Notes: generated from the letters alone by a model not told the origin. A stretch of 43,665 nt of DNA from an uncultured Acinetobacter sp. (GCF_947626835.1 NZ_CANQTS010000018.1:1-43665), one strand, 5' to 3'; positions 9,139 through 19,047 are shown, numbered from the stretch's first letter. Program-made: numbers and translations.

Positions 9139-10593
9139 ATGACGGTTCAAACCTTCACTCCTTCTGCTGCCCCAGCTGCCTCAGAAAACACTGTTACCCA
9201 GCCACAGCACACCTTAGTCGATGGATCAGTCAAAAAACTGTATATCGAAACCCAAGGGTGTCAGATGAATGAGTATGACAGTCATCGTATGGCAGATCTG
9301 TTGGGCGACTCACACGGTTATGTGCTGACCACCGACCCTAAAGATGCCGATATTCTACTCATGAATACCTGTTCTATTCGTGAAAAAGCCCAAGAGAAAG
9401 TGTTCTCAGAGCTTGGACGTTGGCGTAAGCTCAAAGAAAAGAATCCTGATTTAATTATTGGTGTCGGTGGCTGCGTGGCATCGCAAGAAGGCGATAACAT
9501 TCAAAAACGTGCCAACTATGTAGACATGGTATTTGGTCCACAGACTTTGCACCGTTTGCCGCAAATGCTTGATCAACATTTTGATCAAGTTGAAAAGCCG
9601 AAAAAAGACAAAATTAAGTTAGTTGATATTTCTTTTCCAGACATCGAAAAATTTGACTTTTTACCTGAACCTCGTGTGGAAGGTTATAAAGCCTTTGTGT
9701 CCATCATGGAAGGCTGTTCAAAATACTGTTCATTCTGCGTGGTGCCTTATACCCGTGGTGAAGAAGTCTCACGTCCTTTAGATGATGTCTTGGCTGAAAT
9801 TGCCACTTTGGCTGAAAAAGGCGTGCGTGAAATTTCGTTATTGGGTCAAAACGTCAATGGTTATCGTGGCGAAACCTTCGATGGGCAGATTTGTACCTTT
9901 GCCGATTTGTTACGCCTTGTTGCAGAAATTCCGGGCATTGGGCGTTTACGTTACACCACGTCGCACCCACTTGAATTTAATGATGATCTCATTCAGTGCT
10001 ACCGTGATTTGCCACAAATGGTGTCGCATTTACATTTGCCAGTGCAAAGCGGTTCAAATGCTGTATTGCAAGGCATGAAGCGTAACCACACCATTGATGT
10101 ATATATTGAAAAGATCAAAAAATTACGTGCCGTGCGTCCAGATATGCATCTATCCAGTGACTTTATTATTGGCTTTCCTGGTGAAACCGATGAGCACTTT
10201 GAAGAAACTTTCCAATTCATCAAAGACTTAGATTTTGATCACTCTTATAGCTTTATCTATTCAAAACGTCCGGGTACACCCGCATCAGAACTTGAAGATA
10301 CCACGCCTGAAGAGGTGAAAAAAGAGCGTTTAGCCAAAGTTCAACAATGGATTAAACGTTCAAGTATTGATAAAACAGATGCCATGCTCGGTACTATTCA
10401 ACGTGTCTTGATTGAAAAAGTCTCTGATAAAGATCCTAATCTGTTGGTGGGTACTGCCGATAACACGCGTTATGTGACGTTTATTGGTGATCCGTCATGG
10501 GTGGGTCGTTTTGCTGAGATTGAAATCACCGAAATTAAAACTTTAAATTTAGTTTATGGTGAGCTCTTGAATCTTGAGCCTGACGTGGCGTAA
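9139..10593 (+). CDS. miaB: tRNA-2-methylthio-N6-dimethylallyladenosine synthase
   Basis: Radical SAM methylthiotransferase that converts i6A37 to ms2i6A37 in tRNAs reading UNN codons. The N-terminal UPF0004 domain begins [11 protein letters not shown], and its other two cluster Cys are in NTCSIR and GGCVAS. The radical SAM cluster motif is CSKYCSFC at about residues 193-200, and a C-terminal TRAM domain spans about 400-480. At 484 residues it is the usual size. An AGGAG site precedes the ATG. It heads the miaB / phoH-like / ybeY series common in gammaproteobacteria. The 287-base gap before it (8852-9138) holds its promoter region and a small GGG-CCC hairpin; I see no gene there. Confidence 0.97.
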   Translation: MTVQTFTPSAAPAASENTVTQPQHTLVDGSVKKLYIETQGCQMNEYDSHRMADLLGDSHGYVLTTDPKDADILLMNTCSIREKAQEKVFSELGRWRKLKEKNPDLIIGVGGCVASQEGDNIQKRANYVDMVFGPQTLHRLPQMLDQHFDQVEKPKKDKIKLVDISFPDIEKFDFLPEPRVEGYKAFVSIMEGCSKYCSFCVVPYTRGEEVSRPLDDVLAEIATLAEKGVREISLLGQNVNGYRGETFDGQICTFADLLRLVAEIPGIGRLRYTTSHPLEFNDDLIQCYRDLPQMVSHLHLPVQSGSNAVLQGMKRNHTIDVYIEKIKKLRAVRPDMHLSSDFIIGFPGETDEHFEETFQFIKDLDFDHSYSFIYSKRPGTPASELEDTTPEEVKKERLAKVQQWIKRSSIDKTDAMLGTIQRVLIEKVSDKDPNLLVGTADNTRYVTFIGDPSWVGRFAEIEITEIKTLNLVYGELLNLEPDVA

Positions 10594-10635
10594 TGTAAAG
10601 CTATTGCCCTATCAGCGATCTCAAAAGGAATTCTC

Positions 10636-11715
10636 TTGACTGCAACGATTCGACGTACAGTAAATTTTCCCGGCATTTCAATGGACCGCCTACAAAATAT
10701 GCTGGGTGCATATAACGGTCACTTGAAGCAAATTGAACAACGATTAAATGTACAAATTTCTCATCGTGGTGACAGTTTTTTTGTCGATGGGGAAATTGCA
10801 GCAGTCGAAAGCACCGAAATGCTGTTGCAAAGCTTGCATGATGAAGCCGAAAGCCAACCGATCAGTGCCAATACTTTGCATATTATGATCCAAGGCAGTC
10901 AGACCGATCGCGAGCTACAAGAGGATGCTACAGAAGATAACGGTTTAGAGCATGTGTGGTTACAAACCCGTAAAGGGCGTATTAACCCACGTGGTGCAAA
11001 CCAAAAACGCTATGTGCAACGTATTTTACAAAGCGACATTTCATTTGGTATTGGTCCGGCAGGTACAGGTAAAACCTATCTTGCCGTGGCTGCTGCCGTG
11101 GATATGTTAGAACGCAATGAAATTCAGCGTATTTTATTGGTGCGTCCTGCGGTTGAAGCCGGTGAAAAACTTGGGTTTTTACCCGGCGATTTAACTCAAA
11201 AAATCGACCCATATTTACGTCCATTGTATGACGCTTTATATGAAATGCTCGGTTTTGAAAAAGTCGCCAAACTGATTGAACGTCAAGTGATTGAAGTTGC
11301 GCCCTTAGCCTATATGCGTGGTCGTACCCTCAATCATTCATTTGTGATTTTAGATGAAGCACAAAACACCACACCCGAACAAATGAAAATGTTTTTAACG
11401 CGTTTAGGTTTTGGTTCGCGTGCTGTGATTACCGGTGACGTCACGCAAGTGGATTTACCGCGTGGTCAACAATCAGGTTTGGCACATGCCTTACGAGTCA
11501 TTGATAAAATTCCAGAAATTCATATCACGCGTTTCCATTCTCGCGATGTGGTGCGTCATCAATTGGTACAAAAAATTGTTGAAGCCTACGAAGGATGGGA
11601 CAGTGAGCAGCAACGCTTAAGCCGTGCTGAGCGTGAACAACGCAAAGCCCTACAACACGCCTTAGTTGCAGACAACGATGCTAAAGCTGATCAGCAGCAT
11701 CAAGATAAAGATTAA
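10636..11715 (+). CDS. ybeZ: PhoH-like ATPase
   Basis: Cytoplasmic P-loop ATPase of the PhoH family, often found with the rRNA-maturation endoribonuclease YbeY and probably acting with it in RNA metabolism. Walker A GPAGTGKT is at about residues 140-147 and Walker B-like VILDEAQNTT near residue 238. The N-terminal 110 residues are a KH-like region (LGAYNGHLKQIEQRLNV). The C-terminus is charged and Gln/Asp-rich. Translation starts at TTG with AAAAGGA upstream. The stop codon is 9 bases before ybeY. Confidence 0.93.
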   Translation: MTATIRRTVNFPGISMDRLQNMLGAYNGHLKQIEQRLNVQISHRGDSFFVDGEIAAVESTEMLLQSLHDEAESQPISANTLHIMIQGSQTDRELQEDATEDNGLEHVWLQTRKGRINPRGANQKRYVQRILQSDISFGIGPAGTGKTYLAVAAAVDMLERNEIQRILLVRPAVEAGEKLGFLPGDLTQKIDPYLRPLYDALYEMLGFEKVAKLIERQVIEVAPLAYMRGRTLNHSFVILDEAQNTTPEQMKMFLTRLGFGSRAVITGDVTQVDLPRGQQSGLAHALRVIDKIPEIHITRFHSRDVVRHQLVQKIVEAYEGWDSEQQRLSRAEREQRKALQHALVADNDAKADQQHQDKD

Positions 11716-11724
11716 GGATTTGTT

Positions 11725-12207
11725 TTGAAAATCAGTCTCTCGCTACAACAAGAATTTAACGCGCCTGAGCTTAGCTTAAAGCGCGCTTATATCAAAAAGG
11801 TGGTAGAAACCACACTACGCTATATCCAAACCCAAAGTGATTATGATATTGGGATCGCCTGTGTAGATAAGCCAGCCAGTCATAAACTCAATTTAGAGTA
11901 TCGCCAAAAAGACAAACCCACCAATGTGTTGTCTTTTCCAAGTGATTTACCCGATGAAATGGCAGCAGTCTTAGACAGCTTTCCGATTGGCGATTTAGTG
12001 ATTTGTATTCCGGTAGTGCTTGAAGAAGCCATTGAGCAGAACAAAGCACCGCTTGAACATTTCACCCATATGTTGGTGCATGGTACGCTGCATTTGATGG
12101 GCTATGACCATGAAACTTCAGATGAAGAAGCTGAAGAAATGGAAGCTTTAGAAATTGAGATTTTGGCTAAATTGGGGCTTGCTAATCCTTATTTAGAACA
12201 AGATTAA
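11725..12207 (+). CDS. ybeY: Endoribonuclease YbeY (16S rRNA 3' maturation)
   Basis: Zinc-dependent endoribonuclease needed for 16S rRNA 3'-end processing and ribosome quality control. The zinc-binding motif [11 protein letters not shown] lies at about residues 118-128 and the conserved TNVLSFP segment near residue 70. The start is TTG (LKISLSL), with AAGGA about 8 bases upstream. Length 160 is normal. It is last in the miaB-ybeZ-ybeY unit, closed by the UUCG-loop terminator that follows. Confidence 0.96.
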   Translation: MKISLSLQQEFNAPELSLKRAYIKKVVETTLRYIQTQSDYDIGIACVDKPASHKLNLEYRQKDKPTNVLSFPSDLPDEMAAVLDSFPIGDLVICIPVVLEEAIEQNKAPLEHFTHMLVHGTLHLMGYDHETSDEEAEEMEALEIEILAKLGLANPYLEQD

Positions 12208-12212
12208 AAACC

Positions 12213-12235
12213 AGCGAGCTTCGGCTCGCTTTTTT
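12213..12235. terminator. Bidirectional terminator with UUCG tetraloop
   Basis: AGCGAGC and GCTCGCT form a 7-bp stem closed by TTCG and followed by six T. It ends the ybeY operon, and the opposing TonB-like gene's stop codon lies within its T-run. Confidence 0.9.
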
Positions 12236-13109
12236 ATTTGACTTCAAACTCTGCATGCGCAGGGTCAAAACGCCATGTACGTACCACTCTTAATTCTTCA
12301 ATGTCTTTTAGTCCTGCATCAAAGCGTGGAAAAGGTGCAGCTTTACGTACCGAAGCTTTGGCAGCTTCATCTAGCACGGCGTAACCTGAACTTTCGAGCA
12401 AGCGTAACGCCATAATTTTCCCGTTACTTGCCAAAATCACCATTAAGCGCACTTCACCTGCCAAGCCCAACTGTTGTGCTTCTAACGGATAGTCACGGTT
12501 GCCATAAAATTCAACTTTTTTACGAAATTTTTCTAAATAGCCTGCCGCAGGATCAGCTTTGGCATGAATGCCATTCACGGTTTTGATTTTTTGTTGGCGG
12601 CTAAAATTTTGCTGTTGTTCTAAATATTCGGCTTCAATACCGGCAATCATCGCGGCTTGCTGTTGATATTGACTCTGCAACTGGTCAACTTTTTCTTGTA
12701 CCCGATCTTGTTGGTGCTGCTTTTGCCAACTTAAAGTGGTCATTAAAATCTGTTGATCATGACTAGACGTGGACTGTGCTTGTTGTTCAATGGCTTGGCT
12801 TTGGGCTAAATGCTGACCTTGACTGCTATAGGTTTGACGATCAGGGCTTTGGCTGGCAATACGATGCGCTTCACGAAATGTACCTGCGCCTTGTTGATCA
12901 GCTTGGGCGAGGAAATCAGCATGCTCAATTTGATCACTGCTTGGACGAATACTAATGGCGATTTCTTTAACGGCTTGATCGGGTGTAGTCGGCATGGCAA
13001 ATTGCACCGAAAGCAAGACCAAATGCAAGATCACAGCACATGCCACCATCATCATAAAGAGCCGATCTTGCCACCATGGCTGCTGTAAGGGTGTCATTTT
13101 TTTTAGCAT
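12234..13109 (-). CDS. TonB C-terminal-domain protein with Gln-rich linker
   Basis: A 291-residue single-span inner-membrane protein: short cytoplasmic tail, transmembrane helix at about residues 17-37, long periplasmic linker, and a TonB C-terminal domain (about 195-290) with EVRLMVILASNGKI and the terminal RTWRFDPA strand. The linker (about 60-180) is extremely rich in Gln and Ser, with coiled-coil-like stretches, not the Pro/Lys-rich linker of classical TonB. No exbB or exbD lies beside it. A second, classical tonB-exbBD cluster is present at 18.0-19.8 kb, so this is an accessory TonB-like protein. Its partner receptor or motor is not evident. Confidence 0.8.
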   Translation of the reverse strand: MLKKMTPLQQPWWQDRLFMMMVACAVILHLVLLSVQFAMPTTPDQAVKEIAISIRPSSDQIEHADFLAQADQQGAGTFREAHRIASQSPDRQTYSSQGQHLAQSQAIEQQAQSTSSHDQQILMTTLSWQKQHQQDRVQEKVDQLQSQYQQQAAMIAGIEAEYLEQQQNFSRQQKIKTVNGIHAKADPAAGYLEKFRKKVEFYGNRDYPLEAQQLGLAGEVRLMVILASNGKIMALRLLESSGYAVLDEAAKASVRKAAPFPRFDAGLKDIEELRVVRTWRFDPAHAEFEVK

Positions 13110-13284
13110 ACATTAAACCGACAAAAAGCCTAATTCCCTAAAGTGCAGAAATACAGTATAAGAACAGCATAGCCACAGATATTTTTATAGATTACAGCAC
13201 ATTATTGTAGCCTAAAACCTTAAGCAGAATTTTGCTACACTCAAAAAATTATCGACATTGTGACCGACAGCTAGGATGCCCATT

Positions 13285-13965
13285 ATGCAATCACTCATAA
13301 ACAATATTTCTAACCGCCTTCGCCAAGTGTACCAAAAGGCTGAAGGATTTATTGAAGATGAGCGTGAGTTCGCGCTGTCGCAGGTGTTTTTAAATGCTAC
13401 TTTTCAGCGTTTTGTGACCGATAATGTTGGGCTACTTAAAGATTTACATGCCGATTTACATGATGATTGGCTACGCTTATATGCCTCAATTGATGTGAAA
13501 GGCATGCAATTGACCTTGTCGGTGGATTTAAAACTGCTGCAAATGGAACTCAATAAGAGCAAGCAATTGATTGTCTTTGAGCAAATTAGCAATACACAGA
13601 TTTTAGATGCCAAATATCCAAATCTGATGTACCAATGGGGCGTACAAAGTGCCTTATTCTTCTATCATAAAGTGTTAAAAAAAGACCCTTTAGGTCCAAT
13701 TTTGCAAAAGTTTGAAGTGCTCGAAGTGAAAGATGATTTGCTGTATTTGGACTTAAACCGTTGGTTGGGTAAAAACCGCTCCATCATTGACACCTTAAGT
13801 AAGGTCAATATCAATCATGCTGAATTACGTGAAGCGCAAATTGTGGTGATGGGCAATGTCAACTTAATGGCCTTAATGAACAAAATGTCTGAGGAAGAAA
13901 AAATAACCCAACCGGCTGAAGTCATTAGCACTGACAATAGCGTGACCCCGATTAAGCAAAAATAA
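13285..13965 (+). CDS. Conserved hypothetical protein
   Basis: A 226-residue soluble protein that I do not recognise. The start MQSLINN at 13285 is preferred because TAGGA lies 8 bases upstream; an in-frame ATG at 13276 overlaps that site. The N-terminal 45 residues form an amphipathic, charged helical segment. The middle alternates short beta-like and helical stretches, with repeated Leu and Asp. The last 20 residues look disordered. It is divergent from the TonB-like gene, and the 175-base gap should contain both promoters. Confidence 0.75.
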   Translation: MQSLINNISNRLRQVYQKAEGFIEDEREFALSQVFLNATFQRFVTDNVGLLKDLHADLHDDWLRLYASIDVKGMQLTLSVDLKLLQMELNKSKQLIVFEQISNTQILDAKYPNLMYQWGVQSALFFYHKVLKKDPLGPILQKFEVLEVKDDLLYLDLNRWLGKNRSIIDTLSKVNINHAELREAQIVVMGNVNLMALMNKMSEEEKITQPAEVISTDNSVTPIKQK

Positions 13966-14051
13966 CTGCTATTTTTTGCACAACTCGGTGGCATAACCTA
14001 CATAAAGCTACAGTTTTCGCTCAAATCACAATTTTTTATCCATAATCTAAG

Positions 14052-14082
14052 TGCATAATATTATTTGTATAAATATTATGCA
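14052..14082. promoter_or_regulatory. Perfect 11-bp inverted repeat before the DUF3108 gene
   Basis: TGCATAATATT and AATATTATGCA are perfect inverted repeats with a 9-base spacer. They end one base before the AGGAAA ribosome site of the gene at 14098. It could be an operator over the promoter (it contains TATAAT-like sequence) or a leader-RNA hairpin that affects ribosome access. Confidence 0.5.
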
Positions 14083-14097
14083 TAGGAAATATTACTT

Positions 14098-14802
14098 ATG
14101 GCGACTTCACTTAAAAAACTGCTGCTTACAACACTGAGCGCTTCTGCTTTGCTGTTTACTGCCCACTCAGCTTTTGCCATGAGTCCATTCCAAGCCACTT
14201 ACCAATTTAGCTATAACGGCAAAAATATGGGCTCAGCAACACGCAATTTAGCTCGCTCAGGTAACACATGGACCTATGTATTTAGTGCCAAAGCCGGTGG
14301 AATTGCCTCAGCATCTGAAACCAGCCGTTTTACCTTTAACAATGGCAAAATTGGTTCATCAAGCTTTAGCCGTACCAGTAAAATTTTAGTGCACAATAAC
14401 AGCATGAGCATCCAATTTAATCCGAGCAAAAAACTGATTAATACTAAAAAAGATGACAAAGCACGTTCATTTGCATGGCAAGCGGGTGTATTAGATGAAC
14501 TCAATGCTGAATTACAGTTGCGTGAAGATTTAAAAGGCTCAGGTTTAAAATCAAGTTATTTAATTGCCGATGCCAAAGAAGTTGAAGCGCGCCGTTTTAC
14601 CAAACAAGGTAGCGAACGTATCACTACCAATTACGGCACTTTTGATACGGTAAAAGTGATCTTAAAACCAAGTAAACCTAATCGTAGTACCATTTTTTGG
14701 TTAGCACCTGAACTTGACTATTTACCGGTTAAAGTCACCCATCAAGATGGTAAGACCTCTTATGGTTTATCCTTAACTGGCTATCAAGGTCCTCGCAATT
14801 AA
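14098..14802 (+). CDS. DUF3108 domain protein, exported
   Basis: A 234-residue protein with a clear signal peptide (hydrophobic about residues 8-22, cleavage after SAFA) and a DUF3108 domain. The mature N-terminus FQATYQFSYNGKNMGSATRNL and the C-terminal FWLAPELDYLPVKV are typical of that family of beta-rich periplasmic proteins. Function unknown. It has its own leader with a strong inverted repeat. The next gene, xpt, follows after 76 bases. Confidence 0.88.
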   Translation: MATSLKKLLLTTLSASALLFTAHSAFAMSPFQATYQFSYNGKNMGSATRNLARSGNTWTYVFSAKAGGIASASETSRFTFNNGKIGSSSFSRTSKILVHNNSMSIQFNPSKKLINTKKDDKARSFAWQAGVLDELNAELQLREDLKGSGLKSSYLIADAKEVEARRFTKQGSERITTNYGTFDTVKVILKPSKPNRSTIFWLAPELDYLPVKVTHQDGKTSYGLSLTGYQGPRN

Positions 14803-14866
14803 CACTTGCATTTTTTGGGGTGCTTTTTACAATAGCCATTTGCTTAAATGAGCACCCACTCCTTAG

Positions 14867-15454
<588 letters not shown>

Positions 15455-15463
15455 GCGAAATTT

Positions 15464-15491
15464 AAAAAGAGCGCTTAGGCGTTCTTTTTTT
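15464..15491 (+). terminator. Terminator after xpt
   Basis: AAAAAGAGCGC and GCGTTCTTTTT pair (one G-T) around TTAG, followed by a T-run, just after the xpt stop codon. Confidence 0.85.
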
Positions 15492-15601
15492 GTTTAAATT
15501 TTATACCCCATCTTGATAACACAATTTAGGCATACACTTTTTGTGCATTGTTCTTTATTATTTCATGTCTGTTGTTGTTTTAAATGTTTATGGAAGAACC
15601 T

Positions 15602-15985
15602 ATGCAGTGTCCAAAGTGTGGTAGTGATCAAATCGAGCAACGTGACCATGAAGGTGGCTTAAAAACCGCAGGCAGTTGGCTTGTGGCATCAGCAGGTGCC
15701 ACCGCAGGTACAGTGGGTGGCGCAGCAACGGGTGCTTCAACAGGTGCGGCAATTGGCGCTGTGGCAGCCGGACCTTTAGGTGTGATTGTAGGTGGCACCA
15801 TTGGCACATTTGTGGGCGCGATTACCGTGGGTGTCACTGGTGGTGTGTTGGGCAACTTATTGGGCAAAAAAGCCGGTGTGATGGTTGATCGTAACTTATT
15901 TGCAGATTTTCGCTGCTTAGCTTGCAAAAAGCGTTTTAAAGCTGAAGTGAGCGCTCAAGATTCCTCAACAGATCAAAAAAAGTGA
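15602..15985 (+). CDS. Membrane protein with two zinc ribbons around a glycine zipper
   Basis: A 127-residue protein starting MQCPKCG; this ATG was chosen over in-frame ATGs at 15584 and 15590 because GGAAGA lies just upstream. It begins with a CPxCG knuckle (residues 3-6) and near the C-terminus has a second CLAC pair followed by KKRF. The two pairs could jointly bind one zinc or be halves of two ribbons. Between them, residues about 25-95 are a long Gly/Ala-rich hydrophobic stretch with GxxxG spacing, a glycine-zipper segment long enough for two membrane spans. That hairpin would put both Cys pairs on the same side. No specific function known. Confidence 0.75.
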   Translation: MQCPKCGSDQIEQRDHEGGLKTAGSWLVASAGATAGTVGGAATGASTGAAIGAVAAGPLGVIVGGTIGTFVGAITVGVTGGVLGNLLGKKAGVMVDRNLFADFRCLACKKRFKAEVSAQDSSTDQKK

Positions 15986-15998
15986 GTCTAAGACTCAC
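15975..15998 (-). terminator. Terminator after wrbA
   Basis: GTGAGTC and GACTCAC form a perfect stem with a TAA loop. On the minus strand it is followed by seven T, closing wrbA. It overlaps the stop codon of the converging zinc-ribbon gene. Confidence 0.85.
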
Positions 15999-16004
15999 CC
16001 TTTA

Positions 16005-16604
16005 TTAAGCATAGAGCTTTTTTGCTAGCTGTGCTAAGCGTTTCCCTTGCTCAATACACAAGGCTTTTTCATCTGCACTGATACTCATATCATGTCGTGC
16101 ACCACTGACATGACTGACGCCATAAGGCGTGCCACCTGTTTTGGTATTAGATAATGCCGGATGATCATTATTTAAGCCTAAAATAAGCATGCCATGATGA
16201 AAAAGTGGCGGCAACATACTCAGTAAAGTACTCTCTTGACCGCCATGCATCGAACCTGATGAAGTAAATACACACGCAGGTTTATCATGTAATGCACCGC
16301 TTAACCATAAACTGGTGGTTTGATCCCAAAAGTATTTCATCTCAGCCGCCATATTGCCAAAACGAGTGGGTGAGCCTAAAGCTAAACCGGCACAATTGGC
16401 CAAATCCTCTAAAGTGCAATAAATATCGCCCTCATCAGGGATACTCGCTTGCGCTTCGTTCACCACAGTCGCAACGTTCGGCACCGTACGAATTTTAACC
16501 TGCACACCTTGGGCTTCAATACCATCGGCAATCAAATGGGCAAGCTGTTTGGTTGCGCCATATTTACTGTAATACAGCACCAAAACATAAGGCTGATTTG
16601 TCAT
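16005..16604 (-). CDS. wrbA: NAD(P)H:quinone oxidoreductase, WrbA family
   Basis: Flavodoxin-like FMN enzyme that reduces quinones by two electrons, a protective activity in oxidative stress. The FMN phosphate loop is YYSKYGATK at about residues 9-17. SPTRFGNMAAEMKYF (near residue 78) and FTSSGSMHGGQE (near residue 113) are WrbA hallmarks. I place the start at 16604 (MTNQPYV, 199 residues, the usual family size). The frame is open for 25 more codons upstream, but that stretch matches nothing in the family. Confidence 0.92.
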   Translation of the reverse strand: MTNQPYVLVLYYSKYGATKQLAHLIADGIEAQGVQVKIRTVPNVATVVNEAQASIPDEGDIYCTLEDLANCAGLALGSPTRFGNMAAEMKYFWDQTTSLWLSGALHDKPACVFTSSGSMHGGQESTLLSMLPPLFHHGMLILGLNNDHPALSNTKTGGTPYGVSHVSGARHDMSISADEKALCIEQGKRLAQLAKKLYA

Positions 16605-16709
16605 AATAAAGCTCAAAAAAAGAAAACTATACGGTATTTTTAGCCATTTTTGGTTAAGCTTATGGCGAAAAATGGACAAACGTATTAAAAAAATTGAGAT
16701 GTCTTGCCT

Positions 16710-17957
16710 ATGTTAGAAAAGTATTTAAAGAAACTGCCCTTCTACGATCACACTTGGTTTCAGTTTACGTTATTTGTGATTCGTCGTTTTGAAGCAGATA
16801 AATGTCGCGATCAGGCAGGCTCACTGACCTATACCACCTTGTTTGCTGTTGTACCGATGCTGACGGTATTTTTGGTGATTATCTCATCCATTAAAGCGCT
16901 TGAACCAGCACGACAACAGATTCAACAGCTGATTTATAGCAATTTGTTGCCTAAAACCACCATCGCCTTTGATAAAGCCTTAAGTGCCTTTGCCGATAAA
17001 TCCAGCAATTTAACTGTAATTGGCGTGTTGTTCTTATTTGTCACCACCGTAATGATGCTGACCAGCATTGAAACTGCATTTAACCGTATTTGGCGGGTGC
17101 AAGAAACCCGTGGCGGCATTATGGGCTTTATGCGTTATTGGACCATTATTTCGCTTGGCCCCATTTTATTGGGCAGTGCGTTTGTGATTTCATCTGCTGT
17201 GGCTTCAATGAGCATTTTAAGCAATAACTTTGCCGGTTATGAATTAAATGGTGCCTTTGTACTGTGGTGTATTTCCTTTGGCTTAACGTTACTTGGCTTT
17301 TTTATTTTGTATTGGACCATTCCCAATCGTAATGTTCCAATCAAATCTGCTTTGGTGGCGGCAACATTTAGCGCCATTGTCTTTGAGGCCTTAAAAAATC
17401 TGTTTGGTTTTGTGATGTCTAATTTCACCAGTTATGAGTTGGTCTATGGCGCTTTTGCTGCGGTACCGATTTTCTTATTGTGGATTTATCTGTCATGGAA
17501 CATCATTTTATTGGGTGTTGAGGTCAGTTTTGCCATGACGGCTTTTAACTCAGAAAAAGAACAAAAACGTCATCCGCTCATTATGTTGCTTGATGTGTTG
17601 GAATTATTCTATCAAAAACAAAAGCTAGGCAAGCCTGTAACCGAAGCCCAAGCGCTTGAAGTCTTAGGACGTGAAGAAATTGGCTACTGGCCGATCTATG
17701 TAGATTTAATGGAAAAACAAAATCTGATTCAGCGTACCGACAACAATGACTATGTACTGTCACGTAATTTAAATGAAGTGAATTTTTGGCAGTTTTACAG
17801 CCAATTGCCGTATACCTTGCCACAGCGTAAAGATGTGGGCAATATTCACCCTGATGATGAATGGATGAAAAAATTAGGCCCAGCTTTAATTGATGCCGAT
17901 GATTATTTGGCAGCAAAGCTCTCGATTCCTTTAGCAAAAATCTTAGATGGTGATTGA
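16710..17957 (+). CDS. YihY/BrkB-family inner membrane protein
   Basis: A 415-residue protein with about six transmembrane helices in residues 30-270 and a cytoplasmic C-terminal domain of about 130 residues. DQAGSLTYTTLFAVVPML near the start and YGAFAAVPIFLLWIYLSW near residue 250 are signatures of the YihY/UPF0761 family, once wrongly called RNase BN. Physiological role unsettled. The start at ATG 16710 is preferred to TTG 16704 on spacing from GAGA. It is divergent from wrbA with a gap of about 105 bases. Confidence 0.9.
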   Translation: MLEKYLKKLPFYDHTWFQFTLFVIRRFEADKCRDQAGSLTYTTLFAVVPMLTVFLVIISSIKALEPARQQIQQLIYSNLLPKTTIAFDKALSAFADKSSNLTVIGVLFLFVTTVMMLTSIETAFNRIWRVQETRGGIMGFMRYWTIISLGPILLGSAFVISSAVASMSILSNNFAGYELNGAFVLWCISFGLTLLGFFILYWTIPNRNVPIKSALVAATFSAIVFEALKNLFGFVMSNFTSYELVYGAFAAVPIFLLWIYLSWNIILLGVEVSFAMTAFNSEKEQKRHPLIMLLDVLELFYQKQKLGKPVTEAQALEVLGREEIGYWPIYVDLMEKQNLIQRTDNNDYVLSRNLNEVNFWQFYSQLPYTLPQRKDVGNIHPDDEWMKKLGPALIDADDYLAAKLSIPLAKILDGD

Positions 17958-17975
17958 GTTTTAACTTTTGAGCCT

Positions 17976-18005
17976 AAAAAAAGCGCCACATGGGCGCTTT
18001 TTTTA
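17976..18005. terminator. Bidirectional terminator between yihY-like gene and exbD
   Basis: AAAAAAAGCGCC and GGGCGCTTTTTTT pair around ACAT, giving T-runs on both strands between converging genes. Confidence 0.9.
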
Positions 18006-18407
18006 ATTATCCGTTGCAAAGGCAATATCGGTGAGTCCGGCTCTACTCGCCCGAGACATCACCTGTGCAACCATATCATAACGTGCTTCTTTGTCGGCTT
18101 TTAAAATGACCGTCGGCTGACGCTCAGCTTGACCGGCATCTGTTAAGCGTTGCTCTAATTCAGCAAGAGTCACCACTTGATCATCCCAAGCCACATCGCC
18201 ATTGGCGTTGATGCTGACTTGAATTTGCTCAGGTGGTAAATCAACAATTTCAGCAGTGGTTTGTGGCAAGGTTAATGGAATTGATGGGTTAGCAACAGTG
18301 GCTGTCACCAAAAAGATGATCATCAATACCAACATAATATCGATAAGCGGAATGAGGTTCATCTCATTCATGCCTGCATCGTTGTCTTCACCCAATTGAA
18401 AAGCCAT
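18003..18407 (-). CDS. exbD: Biopolymer transport protein ExbD
   Basis: A 134-residue inner-membrane protein with one transmembrane helix (about residues 18-40) and a periplasmic domain. With ExbB it forms the proton-driven motor that energises TonB. The conserved membrane Asp is in NLIPLIDIMLVLMIIF (near residue 23). Its ATG overlaps the exbB stop codon by one base (TAATG), pointing to translational coupling. Last gene of tonB-exbB-exbD. Confidence 0.95.
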   Translation of the reverse strand: MAFQLGEDNDAGMNEMNLIPLIDIMLVLMIIFLVTATVANPSIPLTLPQTTAEIVDLPPEQIQVSINANGDVAWDDQVVTLAELEQRLTDAGQAERQPTVILKADKEARYDMVAQVMSRASRAGLTDIAFATDN

Positions 18408-19027
18408 TAAGCTTGACCTCCCACTAAACCTTTTTGCGCAACACTTGCTTCAGTTTTAACGCTACTGTCTTGTTGCAACATGGTATCAATCAGCAAGCTA
18501 TGTGCATGATCTTGTAATTCGTTATTTAAAGTTTTATTAAAACGCATGCAGATGTTGTAGGCAATCACCGCAGGAATCGCCACAGCCAAACCAAAACCAG
18601 TCATGATTAAAGCTTCACCCACAGGCGTTGCCACTTGGGCTAAACCAGCTTGACCGCTTTTACCGACCGCCACAAGTGCATGAAAAATACCCCATACTGT
18701 ACCAAATAAGCCGACAAATGGCGCAAGCGATGCAATGGTACCTAATACCGATACACCTTTGTCTGCAGAGGCACGTTCTGCTGCAATTTGACGTAATAAA
18801 GCTTGTTCAGCCACCGCTTTACGTTGTTCAAAATTTAACGGTGCACACTTGGCTTTTAAACCCGATAAGGCCGTTGACAATTGAGCATATGCAATCTGTT
18901 TAAGCTGACGTGTACCGATTAAACGCAGTACAAATACTGTCCATGTTGCAATAGACATCGCCAATAACACGAAATACAGCGTTTTACTGACCGCATCTGC
19001 ATGTTCCCAATACACTGAAAAGTTCAT
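18407..19027 (-). CDS. exbB: Biopolymer transport protein ExbB (MotA/TolQ/ExbB family)
   Basis: A 206-residue inner-membrane proton channel subunit with a first membrane helix at about residues 15-38 and two more around 105-130 and 148-172. LGTIASLAPFVGLFGTVWGIFHAL is the family core, and the last helix contains AVAIPAVIAYN. It lies between tonB (20-base gap) and exbD (one-base overlap). Confidence 0.95.
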   Translation of the reverse strand: MNFSVYWEHADAVSKTLYFVLLAMSIATWTVFVLRLIGTRQLKQIAYAQLSTALSGLKAKCAPLNFEQRKAVAEQALLRQIAAERASADKGVSVLGTIASLAPFVGLFGTVWGIFHALVAVGKSGQAGLAQVATPVGEALIMTGFGLAVAIPAVIAYNICMRFNKTLNNELQDHAHSLLIDTMLQQDSSVKTEASVAQKGLVGGQA

Positions 19028-19047
19028 ATTCGAACTCCTAATAAATG

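Noticed and set aside
15628..15927. Minus-strand ORF rich in Ala, Pro and Thr opposite the glycine-zipper gene
   Set aside because: A compositional shadow of GGN/GCN codons on the other strand, without a start signal.
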